Origin: Valencia hispanica
Lineage: Eukaryota; Chordata; Actinopteri; Cyprinodontiformes; Valenciidae
Length of the DNA: 64,000 nt
NCBI GenBank assembly: GCA_963556495.2
Contig: OY747707.1
Span: 2,752,001 to 2,816,000, forward strand
Reading direction: 5' to 3'
Both the position numbers and the translations under genes were made by a program. Below, one piece after another: positions 33,429-44,341 of this stretch. Numbering within the stretch: position 1 is the stretch's first letter; each line of letters starts with the position of its first letter. The notes below the pieces were generated by a model, which searched no databases, had not been told where the DNA came from, and was given only the letters and a program-made list of their open reading frames with translations.

Positions 33429-34613
33429 CTAGGTGATGGAGCCGATCAAAGGAGCCCAGAGAGATTGATCAGATATGGAGCCAGAGGCCGTCTCAAGACC
33501 AATATGGTCCAAAAAGAGATTTCTATACTGATTAATATTAAGAGCCTTTATATTTTTCCAGTTCAGGAGGATAGTTTTCTTAGCGATGCATAAGGCAATG
33601 TGAACCATTAGAACTGACTTTATGTCCATGGTGACATCATTTAAATCTCCTAACAGGCAAACTGAGGGAGATGGTAGAATGTTACATTTCAGAAACTTTG
33701 ATAAATCCTCTCATATCTGGCACAAAAATTTCTTAACGGGTGGACAGAACCAAAGCGCATGAATATAAGTATCTGGTATATTGCTTGTGCATCGTAAGCA
33801 GGTAATAGATGATGTAAAACCCATCCTAAACATCCGTTGACCTGTATAGTGTACTCTATGAAGGATTTTGTATTGTATTAATTGCAAATTAGGATTTTTT
33901 GTTATTTTAAAGGTTCTTAAACATATCTGAGACCAGACTTTTTGGTCAAAGCTGGCTGATAAATCCACCTCCCATTTGAAATAGGGATGGCTATTGATTC
34001 ATCTAATGTAGATAAAGTTTTGTATATTTTAGACAGCTATTTGGGGGGGTTGAGATTAAGAAAATGGGATAAAGTCTGTTCCTTCAAATATGTGTTCCAG
34101 GTATTCAATTCCATTACACCTCCAGTCTGGAAAACTTATCATACATTTTTTTTGCAAGATGTCGGGGTTATTCCAGATGGGTGTACGTCTGCATGGGATT
34201 ATTGTGGACTCTGTCATTTTTAGAAACTCCCACCATGCTGTCAGAGAGGAGCTGATATTTATGCTTTTAAACCATTCATGTCGTTTTATATTTGAGCTAA
34301 TAAATGGTAGGTCTGAAAGTTTTATCTTATTGCATAGTGTCTGTTCTACGTCTATCCAGGACTCATCTAGGTAGCTATGTTTTAACCATCTTGAGATGTA
34401 TTGGAGCCTGTTGGCTAAGAAATAATGATGGAAGTTTGGTAGATCTAGACCTCCTTTTTCTTTGGTCTTCTGCAGTGTTTTTAAGGTCATACGTGGGGGT
34501 TTATCTTTCCAAAGAAATTTAGAGACAGAGGAGTCCAGAGATCTAAACCAGTCTAGTGATGGTTTACTTGGGATCATTGAGAATAAGTAGTTGATTCTGG
34601 GCAAAACCATCAT
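33429..34613 (-). pseudogene. L1 ORF2, C-terminal region
   Basis: Continues after a break near 34620: PRINYLFSMIPSKPSLDWF and EKGGLDLPNFHHYFLANRL (34056-34613). A later frame (33711-33968) has CLRCTSNIPDTYIHALWFC, the Cys/His motif typical of L1 C-termini. The last piece ends at 33429 with LWAPLIGSIT and a stop. At least three frames are used. Confidence 0.82.
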
Positions 34614-34640
34614 TTTTATTTAAGCAACCCTTCCCATAAG

Positions 34641-36115
34641 TTATATGGGTAGGGATTTCCATCTAGCAAGATCATCTTCCACTTTTGTTAAAAGTGGGAT
34701 GTAGTTTAGCTTTATTAAATCTGCCAGTCTTGGTGAGACATTGATACCTAAATAAGTAATATTCCCTGACTGCAGTTGTGTATTAGTTGGATTTTGGACA
34801 GAACAATTGATTGGAAGAACTGTAGATTTTACCCAATTTAGAGAATAATCTGAAACGTTTGAGTAAGAGTTTATCAACCCGATTACCTGAGAGAAAGAGG
34901 TTTGTGAATGCTGGAGAAAAAGTAATACATCATCTGCATAAAGACTGATTTTATGTTCTATGTTATTGCATTTTATGCCTTTAATATTGTGAGTTTGCCT
35001 GATTGCTGCAGCTAGTGGTTCAATAAAAACAGCAAACAAGGAGGGAGAGAGAGGACATCCCTGCCTGGTACCTCTCTGAAGATAAAACCTAGATGATGTT
35101 TGGTTATTAGTCCTGATACATGCTGTTGGTGAACTGTATAATATTGTCAACCAGTTTATAAAAGAATTTCCAAAGCCAAATTTATGTAAGGTTACAAATA
35201 AGAATTTCCAGTTAACTCTATCAAATGCTTTTTCTGCATCTAGAGATAATATATTAGTTTTTATGTTTTTACAGTAAGAAAAATCTATTAAATCTATTAA
35301 TCTACGTGAATTTGTGGATGAATGTCTCCCTTTAATAAAACCAGTTAGATCAGGATGTGTTATAAGAGGAGTTACTTTCTCAATCCTTTTTGCGAGGGCT
35401 TTGCAGATTATTTTAAGATCAACATTAATAAGGGATATGGGACGATAGCTGGTAGGAAACAAAGGGTCTTTATCTGATTTTAGTAGAAGACTAATGTAGG
35501 CGGAATTCATATTTGGTGGAAGTCGGCCATTTTCCTTGGTTTCCTGCAGCATTCTTTGGAATGTTGGTGCCAGAATATTCCAGAATTCTTTATAGAACTC
35601 TGCTGGAAATCCATCTGGGCCTGGAGCTTTTTTATTGGGCATGCTTTGGAGGGCCTCCTGGAGTTCAGCCGCTGTTAGTGGTAAATCCAGGGCCATCGCT
35701 TGACTTTCAGATAATTTAGGTAGTGTTATGTTATCCAAAAATTTTTCAATTTCATGATCTGATGGGTTTATCTCTGGTGAGTATAAACCCTTGTAAAATT
35801 CATTAAAGGTGTTGTTTATTCTTCCGGGATCATATACTGTATTCCCGGTCTGATCTTTAATAGCAGATATAATTGTTTTTTCTTTATTAATTTGGCTAAC
35901 CGTGCCCTGGTTAGCCAAACATCTACCTGATTTATTACCTTGTTTAAAGTTTTCTATCCTAAGTCTTTGAATTAAGAACTGGGTCTGTTTATTAATAATT
36001 TCATTTAATTCTACCTTTGCTTTACGGATTTTGCCTAGTCTCTCCTCATCTAGAGAAGCTTCTAATGAATTAATAGTTTCTTCTAATTCCTGAATACGTT
36101 TTTTTCTATTTTCTT
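34641..36115 (-). pseudogene. L1 ORF2, reverse transcriptase domain
   Basis: The open stretch begins near 36115, upstream of any ATG, with a basic helical linker (RIQELEETINSLEASL) and reads to 34641 without a stop. Blocks: NKKAPGPDGFPAEFYKEFW, ISLLLKSDKDPL and SYRPISLINVDLKI, LSLDAEKAFDRVNW with the first catalytic Asp, RGTRQGCPLSPSLFAV, and YADDVLLFLQHSQ with the Asp pair. The motifs look intact, so this is the best preserved reverse transcriptase in the window. Confidence 0.92.
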
Positions 36116-36223
36116 TTTATTTGATGAGAATGAGATTATTTTACCTCTAATAACAGCTTTCCCTGCCTCCCAAAGAATGGATGGTGACGTACCATGTATA
36201 TCATTATATTCCAAATAAGAAGC

Positions 36224-37029
36224 CTACTCTTTTTCAAAATATTTAATAAATTCTTTATCCTTAAGTAATGACATATTAAATCTCCAATTTTTGCTTTGAG
36301 GCGTTTCTATTTTATTTACTAAAGTTAGAGAAACAGGAGCATGATCGCTAACAGCTATTGGGTGTATCTCAGTGTCTGAAATGTCAGTCAACAGTGAGCT
36401 GCTGACTAACAAATAATCCAGTCGAGAATACGAATGGTGGACATATGAGAAGAAAGTATATTTTTTTGTCATTGGGGTGAAGAGATCGCCATGCATCACA
36501 AAGTCCATAATCGCTCATGTACTGTTTGACTATATCTATAGATATCCAGCTGCGCTGAGTCCCTGCTGTGCTGAGCCTGTCTATTTCTTCATTTAAACCA
36601 AAGTTGAGGTCGCCCCCAAGAAGAAGCGAGCAATCCATGTGTTCAAGGAGGACAGAGAAGAAGGAATGAAAGAATGAGGGGTCATCAACATTTGGACCAT
36701 ATATACTGAATACATAACTTTTGGTTATGTATAGATAGTTTTACTATAATAAATCTACCCTCTGGATCTGTAGCTGTATCTATTACTGTAAAATTTACAT
36801 TTTTATTTATTAATATTGCTACTCCCCTTTGTCTAGAGTTATAGCATGCAGAAAACACATTAGGAAACTCAGGGGATTTAAGATCAACTGCAGCTGAGGT
36901 AGATTTATGGGTTTCTTGTAATAAGACGACATCTGCCTTCAATCTTTTAAGCTGGTTAAAAATCTTAACTCTTTTCTCTCTGGTGCCAGCTCCATGAACA
37001 TTCCACGTGACAAACCTTAGAGTAGTCAT
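36224..37029 (-). pseudogene. L1 ORF2, endonuclease domain, broken
   Basis: ATG at 37029 opens MTTLRFVTWNVHGAG with the active-site Asn. VVLLQETHKS holds the catalytic Glu and RQRGVAILINK follows (36685-37029). After a frame break come LLLGGDLNFGLN (36384-36638), then SYSRLDYLLVSSS and VSDHAPVSLTL (36224-36508). The catalytic Asp and His of SDH are present. Three frames are needed to read the domain. Confidence 0.88.
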
Positions 37030-37482
37030 AGTTTTGAGATAAAAGTTTTAAAGGCCATATCACCATAGAAACAGATAAACACAGGTGTATTATTAGTTTG
37101 TGCTTGGGGTTGCCTGATTGAAAATCCAAAAGCCGAGATATAAGAAAGAGAGAAATAGAAGAAAGTTGTGAAGGGTGAGGGGGAGAGAGAAAGAAAGAAA
37201 TAGTTATGTTATGAAACAATTCTGTGTGTGTGTGTGAGTGATAAAAGAAGGAAAAATGAGTGACAAAGACATTTGGTGATAGACATGTGAAGATGAAAAA
37301 AGAAAAAGAGCCAGTATCCCAGTGCTTAGCCCTGGCCCCGCCCACATTGAGTAATGTAAACAACTTTACAGAGCTGTGCTAACATTAGATTATGGTTGAC
37401 TGATAAAACAACTCTTATCTGACCAGTGTTACATGACTAATAAAGCCAAGGAGTAAGCTGGGGGTCCCTGAACAGCTGCCCA

Positions 37483-38212
37483 TTAACATAGTTTATCTAC
37501 CACTACTGTAGCTCTGGTGCCTTCACTGATATATTTCTTTCTGATTGGGAACAAAACGCGCCTTCTATCCAGGATTTCCTTCGGATATTGATCATTAACA
37601 CTGTAATTCGTTCCCCGCAGCTCTCTGCCCTGGCTTCTGACCTGCTCTTTTTGCTTGTAATGCTCGAATTTAGCAACAAATGGTCGCGGCCGGCTGTTGT
37701 TGGGCTTCTTACCTCCTAGGCGGTGGACGCGGTGAAAAAGTGATGTTTTTTACCGTGTCGATTGGGAGCTTTAACTGATGTTGGAGAAAATCTCGGACGT
37801 CGTCGTCCTCAGCCTGTTCTGGGATCCCGGAAAAAACAAGATTGTCCCGCATTCCCCTGGCCTGTATATCCAAGATAGTTTCTTTCATCCTCTTACTTTC
37901 TCCGGAAAGCTGCGTCATCCCCTCGGTGAGTTTCTTTACACTCTCCCTAAGCGTTTGGTTTTCTGCAGCGAGCGATGCTACCTGTTGTTGGCTGAACTCC
38001 AGGGATTCCCTTAGAGCTTGAAAGTCTTTATGGAGAACCTCAACCAGGGCCAGACGGGCGTCTAGGCTGGTTAGCTTCTTATCTATTGAGTCCAGGACAT
38101 CGCTGTAGCTTTTCTCTGGAGAGATGGTGGAGGTGCTGGCCTCAGAACGGGTGCGTTTTTGTGATTGTGTGCTTGTCGGCATAGCAGAGGTGGATTTCTG
38201 TGGCTTGCCCAT
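37483..38212 (-). pseudogene. L1 ORF1 RNA-binding protein, one frame break
   Basis: ORF1p binds L1 RNA as a trimer. I take ATG at 38212 (MGKPQKSTSAM), since the longer frame upstream lacks ATG. Then come a Ser/Thr-rich N-terminus, a coiled coil (LTSLDARLALVEVLHKDF, LAAENQTLRESVKKL), the RRM-like start RDNLVFSGIPE and, after a frame change at a T run near 37730, the C-terminal domain with RPRPFVAKFEHYKQKE, LRGTNYSVNDQYP and EILDRRRVLFPIRKK, stopping at 37483. About 243 codons. Apart from one base of T-run length the frame is open. Confidence 0.85.
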
Positions 38213-38487
38213 AACAATGTTGTCAAAGCACTCGTCCAAGTAGCTTTCCAGGCTGTGCAAGGTTTCCTCGTCCAGTTTGTTTATGGAGAAATACAAAATA
38301 ATGGTTATTATTATTAAAAGTTTGCTATATTTGGCTCAAATGTTATGGTTTGTTTTTACCCGAGTTTGTTTGTTTTACCAGTTTACCGCCATATTACTTA
38401 TGCACAGCTCTCGCGAGACCTCAGCAGCAGCTCATCCGTCTTCTCTGCCTTAGTTCGATTATTGGAGTTCGATTATTGAACAAGGGA

Positions 38488-38623
38488 GTACTTCTGCGTC
38501 TCTGCGTCGTGTCGCCGGGCTGCACGTCAGGTCCGAGGAGGTGCGCGTCAAGCATCTGCGGACCTACGCAGAGGCTACGGGGGTTACGGCGTACCCTACG
38601 CGAGGGACACGACGCAGAAGTAT
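38488..38623. mobile_element. Short inverted-repeat element, MITE-like
   Basis: Left arm TACTTCTGCGTC (38489-38500) and right arm GACGCAGAAGTA (38611-38622) are exact reverse complements. The left arm is followed by an 8-base near-duplicate and TCGTGTCG, against GGACACGACG on the right. The interior has no coding frame. Size and ends fit a non-autonomous DNA transposon of unknown superfamily. Confidence 0.5.
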
Positions 38624-38654
38624 AAACCGGCCTTTAAGCTCTTTGGGGTCCTCA

Positions 38655-39385
38655 GGACAAGATTAGGCAAAGCAAGGCAATTTTATTTGTATAGCACACT
38701 TTCAACAACAGGGTAATTCAAGGTGCTTTACATGATTAAGTGGTCAAAAAAATAGCAGTAAAACACAGGCAAAGCATTTAAAGTAAAAACAGTAATAAAG
38801 CAAGAAGTACACACAGATTCATCAAAGTATTACAAAGTAGAAAATGTAAAAACATCAGTAAAACAAGGAGAATACACAAAACATACAACAAATCATTACT
38901 GAAAGGCAACTCTAAACGGGTACGTTTTTAGTTGATATTTGAAGTGTTTCAGCAGCTTTGCAGTTTTCTGGAATGTTGTTCCAGACTAGAGCATAGAAAC
39001 TGAAAGCTGCTTCTTAATACTGCTATGGGTTGTGGGTTCTTTCACTTCTTGTTCCTGGGAGCAGAGAAAGCAGGTGTAGATTCAGTGCGCTTTAAAGCTG
39101 TCTAGTCTACGTCGAAATGGGAATGGGGTGTTCTACCCGTTAAAATGCCTTTCGGCTGGAGTAGTAGCGTTGTTCTGTGGCTTCTGTGCGAGACTGTTGG
39201 ACCGAGATAAAACCGGGCTGCCAAGTTCTTCCTTCCTGCGTGTAGTCATCTGTAAAGTTGTCTCATTTCCACATCCAGTGTTTAGATCAAAATTAATCTG
39301 AAGATGGTGTAGCTTCCTCTCGATTGTTTAAATTCTCTGGAGCAGTTCCTCAAAGTCCTCAGCTGAGCAAAAAGCGGATAAAGTG
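38655..39385 (-). mobile_element. L2-C copy with internal deletion
   Basis: The minus strand from 39385 matches the start of L2-C ORF1 (CTCAGCTGAGGACTTTGAGG) and continues with decayed ORF1 to about 39040. It then jumps to the C-terminal end of ORF2 (near 39010, CAGCTTTCAGTTTCTATGCT) and the 3' tail at 38661 with AAGGCAA repeats. The whole of endonuclease and reverse transcriptase is deleted. Confidence 0.75.
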
Positions 39386-39529
39386 CTCTACAAGCACATT
39401 TACCATTTATTGAATTCAGGTGAGAATCCTTAAGTAAAGAACAGTGTCTGTATGAAAAGTAGGGAGTTTCAGCTTCCCTCACTGATTCCACACCCTTCAT
39501 CTCCCAGAATACATCTGGCCACCCAGTAG

Positions 39530-39715
39530 GATCCTGGTGCTTATGGCAGGAGAAAATCCATATATAAAACCAAATCAAAAATTGATCACCTATCAGAAGG
39601 ATCTGTTATCCACCATCAAAAGCACTTAAATTATCTTTATTAAACATTAGGACATCGTATCGAATTGATGAATTCATCAATGAGAGCAATTTACACGTTT
39701 TCTGCATGTTTGCAT
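39530..39715 (+). repeat. L2-C ORF2 start fragment
   Basis: Resembles 54620-54770: CTTTATTAAACATTAG and GCAATTTACACG are shared. It covers the ORF1/ORF2 junction region only and is heavily diverged. Confidence 0.6.
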
Positions 39716-40218
39716 CATCCTCAGCTCTGTATTTACAGCCATCACCGTGCACTCTAATGGCACTGGGTTCAATTCCAGTAAGGTGTGTTGTCCAAATGTG
39801 TTCCTCTATTGAATTTTTACATAGCAATAGTAATTAACAGTAGCTGGTGGGTGTTTTCCTGATCTACAACTCCGCTTCAAAAATTGGAGAGTGAGACTGG
39901 GGTCCAACTGACCCCACAAGAACAGCAGGAGGGATAAACAAACTAGTTACCTCAAAAAGCTACAAAGTTTTAACTTTTAGGGGTATATTTTTTTAAATAC
40001 AGTTATATTCTTATTTAAAAAATACGTTTAACTAAGTCAAAGTATCTTCAAACTCATCAGCAGTGTCAACTTTAAATAAAATAGCAGAAACAACTGTGAT
40101 TTAGTTTTCTTTTGATCTTCCTTTCCTTCATACATTTTCAAGTTAACTGTTGGATTAGGATCATTAATAAAGCCTTAGATGGAACATTTTTTATGAGTCT
40201 GTAATGGATAAAGACTTT
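39716..40218. other. 3' flank of the zinc-finger gene
   Basis: AT-rich sequence downstream of the last zinc-finger codon, presumably 3' UTR. An AATAAA-like AATAAAGCC on the minus strand is not evident; on the plus strand AATAAAGCC at 40167 is not in the gene's sense. I cannot fix a polyadenylation site. Confidence 0.4.
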
Positions 40219-41252
40219 TCAACTGTGTGAATTCTCATTTAATGACAGTTTTGATCTGAAAGGTTTTTCACTGGTATTACAGGGAAAAGGCCTTTCATCT
40301 GTATGATGTGTCATGTGACTAGTCAAATTATGTTTCTGAGTAAAACTTTTGCCACAAATTGTACAAGTGAAAGGCTTCTCACCTGTGTGCACCCTCATGT
40401 GACTAGTCAAACAATCATTCTGAGTAAAACATTTGCGACAAATCGTACAAGAGTAAGGCTTCTCACCCGTGTGCAGCCTCATGTGACTAGTCAAACTGGA
40501 GTTTTTAGTAAAACTTTTGCCACAAATTGTACAAGAAAAAGGCTTCTCACCTGTGTGCACCCTCTTGTGAATAGTCAAACTGGATTTATGACTAAAATCT
40601 TTGCCACAAATTGTACAAGAAAAAGGCTTCTCACCTGTGTGAATTCTGATGTGCCTACCAAAAATAGATTTGTGAGTGAAGCTTTTTCCACAGGACAGAC
40701 ATGTAAAACACTTCATACCTGTGTGACTTTTCAAGTGTGATATTAAGTTACTATATTGAGTAAAAAAATCACCACAAATCTGACAACAATACAAATAGTT
40801 TTCTGTTTGAGTTTTCTTTTTCCTTTTGGGTTCTAAAATGTTGCACTTCATGGTTTTCTGACATCTCTTATTTTGTTTGGGCCCTTTATCTCGCTTTGAT
40901 CCTGAGTCTTTATGATGGTTTCCTTCTTGATCCTGGTTCTAAGTTTCATTAGACTCCTGAGAGTTGACTTGGTTCCTGATTGGTTCTGGTTTAATGATAC
41001 ACTTTTCCACAAGAGTAGGGGTCACCATGAATGTATCTTCACTCTCCTGCTTCAATACAAGCAGGTCTTGTTGTTCATTTATGCAGAGCTCCAATGCTTC
41101 CTTATTTATCCAGGGATGTTCTGGATCTTGGTGCTCTTCTTTCATGTGAGGAGGTTCTGGTTCCTTCTGGTCCAAACTGGAATCGCACTCCTGTTTACAG
41201 AGCTGCTGGTCAGAGAAAACTTCTTCTTTCCAAACATAATCGAGTAGGTGGT
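40219..41252 (-). pseudogene. C2H2 zinc-finger gene, last exon, one in-frame stop
   Basis: Likely nuclear DNA-binding transcription factor. The exon starts at 41252 after a TTTTCTAG acceptor. The frame reads WKEEVFSDQQLCKQECDSSL, acidic PEPPHMKEEHQDPEHPW and LKQESEDTFMVTPT, the usual leader of fish multi-finger genes. A TAG at 40939-40941 interrupts it; the frame is then open through KRKKKTQ (basic, possible nuclear signal) to the stop at 40219. Six intact C2H2 fingers follow, joined by HTGEKPF/Y linkers, plus a seventh that has lost its second Cys ([10 protein letters not shown]). No first exon was found upstream. An internal ATG at 40851 could give a 210-residue protein with all fingers but no leader. 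Either a recent pseudogene, an allele or a base error. Confidence 0.88.
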
Positions 41253-41786
41253 CTAGAAAAGCAAAAACAGGAGAAAAGCTTTCTATTCAATGTTAAAGGT
41301 CTCATTCACTCAGTTTTTCAATTAATATCCTGTGGTCTCTAGCCCAATTATATGCCTTTTTGTGACGTTTTATGTGGAAAAAGTCTTCACCCCTACAATT
41401 GGCTAAATAGAAAAATTTGAAAGTTTAAACCAAGTTTTAAACGTCAAACCTGTATTACAGTCTATGAAGGAAAATCTCTATTCTGCATTCTGATTAAATT
41501 TTCAATCTCTTCAAACAAAATGTAAAAACATTATTTTCTATGACAATTAGGTTGAGCTCTTGAAGCAATCTGGGCTTCCTTTAAACCTCAGCAGTAATAC
41601 AGACTGATCTCCACCATGTCACACTGGAGCAATAACTGAAGAAAAGTGTGCTTCTACCAAGTACAAATACTGTACGCTGTAACACTAATGTTTTAGTCCA
41701 TAAATCTTGTTGAATGAGTTATCTTAATTGCAGCCCTAGTTTACACCTATCAAATATTTGGTCTATGTTCAAAAATATTTATTTTT
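41253..41786 (-). other. Intron sequence upstream of the zinc-finger exon
   Basis: No first exon with the LHRI-type ending is seen here. The first exon, if it exists, lies beyond the transposon stack or outside the window. Confidence 0.5.
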
Positions 41787-42840
41787 AGCTTCCCTTCATT
41801 GGCTCCCTGTTAAATCCAGAATAGAATCTAAGATCCTCCTCCTTCCATATAAAGCCCTAAATATTCAGCTCCATCATCCATCAGAGATCTGATTGTTCCA
41901 TATGTTCTGTAGTGGGAACATTCTTATGTAATTAGGATTTAAGCACATATTCTCTGTCTAGTGAATGTATCTTGGGAAAGATGAGAAAGGTAGGGGCAAG
42001 CTTATTGTTCCAGCTTAATGTTCCTTATAAAGATGTGTCAGATCACCAGAGAGACAGACGCCAGGGCAGCAAAATAAGTACGGGACAGTCTGACCTAGGA
42101 TGTGCTGCTTCATGCCTTGCCATCAGACTGGCATGAACCAATTCTCCAGAAGCTGGACATGAAGGTTGGAGAAGACATGCTGCAGAGATAACCAGAGATA
42201 GCTTAATACTATTTAAACTGTTAGTCAGAAAGGTTGGGGAGGGTGATGAAAGAGTATTCTCTGTCCCCTCCATGTTCTGGCCAGACATGTCGGTATTAAA
42301 TACTAAAACGCCTTCTGGGACTCAGTCTCCTTTTATTATGGACACCCTGAAGTATTTTCTTCCATTACAGTTCCTAACAGAGCACTTTGCTCTCAGACTG
42401 CAGGTTTACTGGTGGTTCCTAGAATTTCTAAAAGTAGAATGGGAGGCAGATCTTTTAGTTATCAGGCTCCTCTCCTGTGGAACCAGCTCCCAGCTTTAGT
42501 CCATGAGGCAGACACTCTGTTTACTTTAAAGGCCAGGCATAAAACGTTGCTTTTTAATCAAGTTTATAGATATAGTGGCTTAGGTCATCCTGAGCTATCT
42601 CTGTAGTTATGCTGCTATAGGCTTAGACTGCTGGAGGAAAGACTGACCACTTTTCTTCACTCTTTTCTCTTCTACTACTCTTCAGTTGTATTATTTGCTG
42701 TTATTTCAACTATTAATTTTATGTTTTCTCTCAGTGTTTTTCTCTCCATAGAAGCTAAACCTGGTCTGGTATCCTGCTTAGCTGCAATGTCCTGTTGGAC
42801 GGGGGACATCGACTGGGATGATGCTCCCAGTAACTGAACA
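41787..42840 (+). mobile_element. L2-A copy 3, C-terminal coding end and 3' UTR, split
   Basis: Starts in the HWLPVKSR coding block (TTCCCTTCATTGGCTCCCTG), is interrupted at 41908-42369 by a solo LTR, resumes with TTCCTAACAGAGCACTTTGC and runs to 42840 in the 3' UTR. The UTR continues at 44173-44340 and 51178-51265, after an L2-B fragment and a hAT element. Total match is to 27730-28540 of copy 2. Confidence 0.85.
41908..42369 (+). mobile_element. Solo LTR with 4-bp target duplication
   Basis: 462 bp, TGTAGTGGGAAC to CTTCCATTACA, flanked by GTTC on both sides (41904-41907 and 42370-42373). It is the same family as 5645-6089 and sits within L2-A coding sequence. A TATTTAAA lies near 42209 and ATTAAATACT near 42296. 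TG...CA ends and a 4-bp duplication suit a class I-like retrovirus. Confidence 0.9.
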
Positions 42841-42873
42841 TGTGGTGTGCCTCAGGGTTAAATTTTAGGCCCA

Positions 42874-43369
42874 GTGCTTTTTACTCTTTATATGCTCCCT
42901 CTTGGCAGTTTAATCAGAAGACATGGAGTTAACCTTCACAGTTATGCTGATGATACACAGTTATACATCTCCATGTCTCCCGATGACACACGGCCAATGG
43001 ATGCACTTTTTAACTGCATTTTAGACATCAAATCCTGGAAAGCAGAAAACTTTCTCCAGCTCAACCAGGACAAAACGGAAGTTTTAGTCATCGGTCCTGA
43101 GGCTCAGAGAGAGAAACTTTTACCAAAACTACAATCACTGTCTTTTAATCCCTCTTTACAAGTAAAGAACTTGGGCGTGATTTTTGACTCTGACCTAACT
43201 TTTATTCCTCACATAAAAAACATAACTAAAATAGGTTTTTATCACCTTAAGAACATTTCCAGAGTCCACCCCATACTCTCTCTGGCCAACACAGAGACAC
43301 TGATGCATGCTTTTGTAGGATTAATTACTGTAATGCCCTGCTATCTGGTCTTCCCAAAAAGAGTATATT
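42874..43369 (+). pseudogene. L2-B reverse transcriptase fragment
   Basis: Contains [17 protein letters not shown] with the catalytic Asp pair, NFLQLNQDKTEVLVIGPE and VKNLGVIFDSDLTF. The frame stays open from 42874 through the catalytic block until the inserted tail near 43369 replaces the normal continuation. Confidence 0.85.
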
Positions 43370-43490
43370 CAATTCAGTTTATTTATATAGCGCCAATTCA
43401 CAACAGATGTCATCTCAAGGCACTTAACAAGAAGTCATTTCAATACATTTATACAAACATTCCAATCAGTTAAAGTTTCCTATCTAAGTA
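43369..43490 (-). repeat. L2-A 3' tail inserted in L2-B
   Basis: Reverse complement of the last 115 bases of L2-A: plus strand reads ATTCAATTCAGTTTATTTA, then GCGCCAATTCACAACAGATG. The L2-B sequence on either side is not contiguous, so part of L2-B was lost at the same time or later. Confidence 0.8.
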
Positions 43491-44172
43491 GGCTCAATTT
43501 TCACCTTTTTAGCCGAGCTTTTAATTAATCGATTACTATTTACTGCCCGTCTATTTGCTTTTAATGTTTTACTTGCTTTTATTGATTAATGTTTTACTAC
43601 TTGGTCTTGTATTTATCTCGTTAATTTTATTTCATTTATTTATTAATTTAGCTACCTATCAATCTACTTATTTATTTATTTGTGTATTTTAAAATGTTAG
43701 CCTGTTGTTTTACACGGATAATAAAAACAGACACATCATTCCAGTGCTAACTCGATGGGAGCCCTCTGCCTCGGGAGCAGTGGTCAGCTGTGGCTGCCTG
43801 AGCGCTCGCCAGGTGGTGCCTGGGTGGAGGTCAGCATCCTGGCCTCTCCTCTGGACGCCCTGGGTCAGTGCCTCAGCTGATGCTGTTGATCCGCTGCTGC
43901 CGGTGCAGATGGCTCCCTTGATGGCGTTTCCTTACCTAACCTGGCTCATCCGTGCTCGGCCCAGTGTCCATTTTATTTTCTATTTTAATGTCCTTTTATT
44001 GTTGCTCCTGAGTGTGTCTGCACATGGGGATAGGATTGGGGGGAGAGGGGTATAGTTGTGCTCATGCTTAAACTTATGGGGGGTGGGTGTGGGGGGGTTA
44101 TTTTTATTCTGTAAAGCACTTTGAACTGCATTTTTTTGTATGAAAAGCACTTTATAAATAAAGTTTTTTATT

Positions 44173-44340
44173 ATTAACAACCCCCATGTCCTGTTATCAA
44201 TTTTTTGTTATTTTATTATCTTCATTAACACAGCAAAAACTCAAACATCAGTTCTTTTGTTTCTTTTTGTGACTTCTAGAGCCCCCAGTCGGTCGTGGCA
44301 GATGCCTGTTCGTACTGAGCCAGGTTCTGATTCTACTGGT
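44173..44340 (+). repeat. L2-A copy 3, 3' UTR continuation
   Basis: Matches L2-A around 1405-1565 (TGTCCTGTTATCAA, GTCGGTCGTGGCAGATG, ACTGAGCCAGGTTCTG). It ends at the hAT insertion; the next L2-A bases are at 51178. Confidence 0.75.
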
Positions 44341-44341
44341 C

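Larger units (their letters stand above)
33429..38430 (-). mobile_element. L1-type LINE, ORF1 and ORF2 recognisable
   Basis: Minus-strand element with ORF1 (37483-38212), endonuclease, reverse transcriptase and a Cys/His C-terminal motif. Proteins are longer and closer to the L1 core than to the Tx1-like copy at 7-11 kb. Several frame breaks show it is inactive. The 5' UTR reaches roughly 38430 and includes a CTCGCGAGA stretch. Confidence 0.88.
42841..44172 (+). mobile_element. L2-B LINE, 5'-truncated (copy 1)
   Basis: Starts in the reverse transcriptase at GTGGTGTGCCTCAGGG and runs with an internal gap to the L2-B 3' end (GTATGAAAAGCACTTTATAAA) at about 44170. It is inserted in the 3' UTR of L2-A copy 3, between GTAACTGAACA and TGTCCTGTTATCAA. 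It carries a short L2-A tail in reverse at 43369-43490. Confidence 0.85.

Noticed and set aside
30566..33436. Long Pro-, Gly- and Arg-rich reading frames on both strands
   Set aside because: They overlap on both strands and in several frames, contain no domain, and follow from the strong C/G strand skew.
40303..40740. 145-codon plus-strand frame over the zinc-finger exon
   Set aside because: Antisense shadow of the repeated finger sequence.
43705..44055. 116-codon plus-strand frame with WRSASWPLLWTPW
   Set aside because: It is the L2-B 3' UTR; the same noncoding block recurs at 49850-50100.
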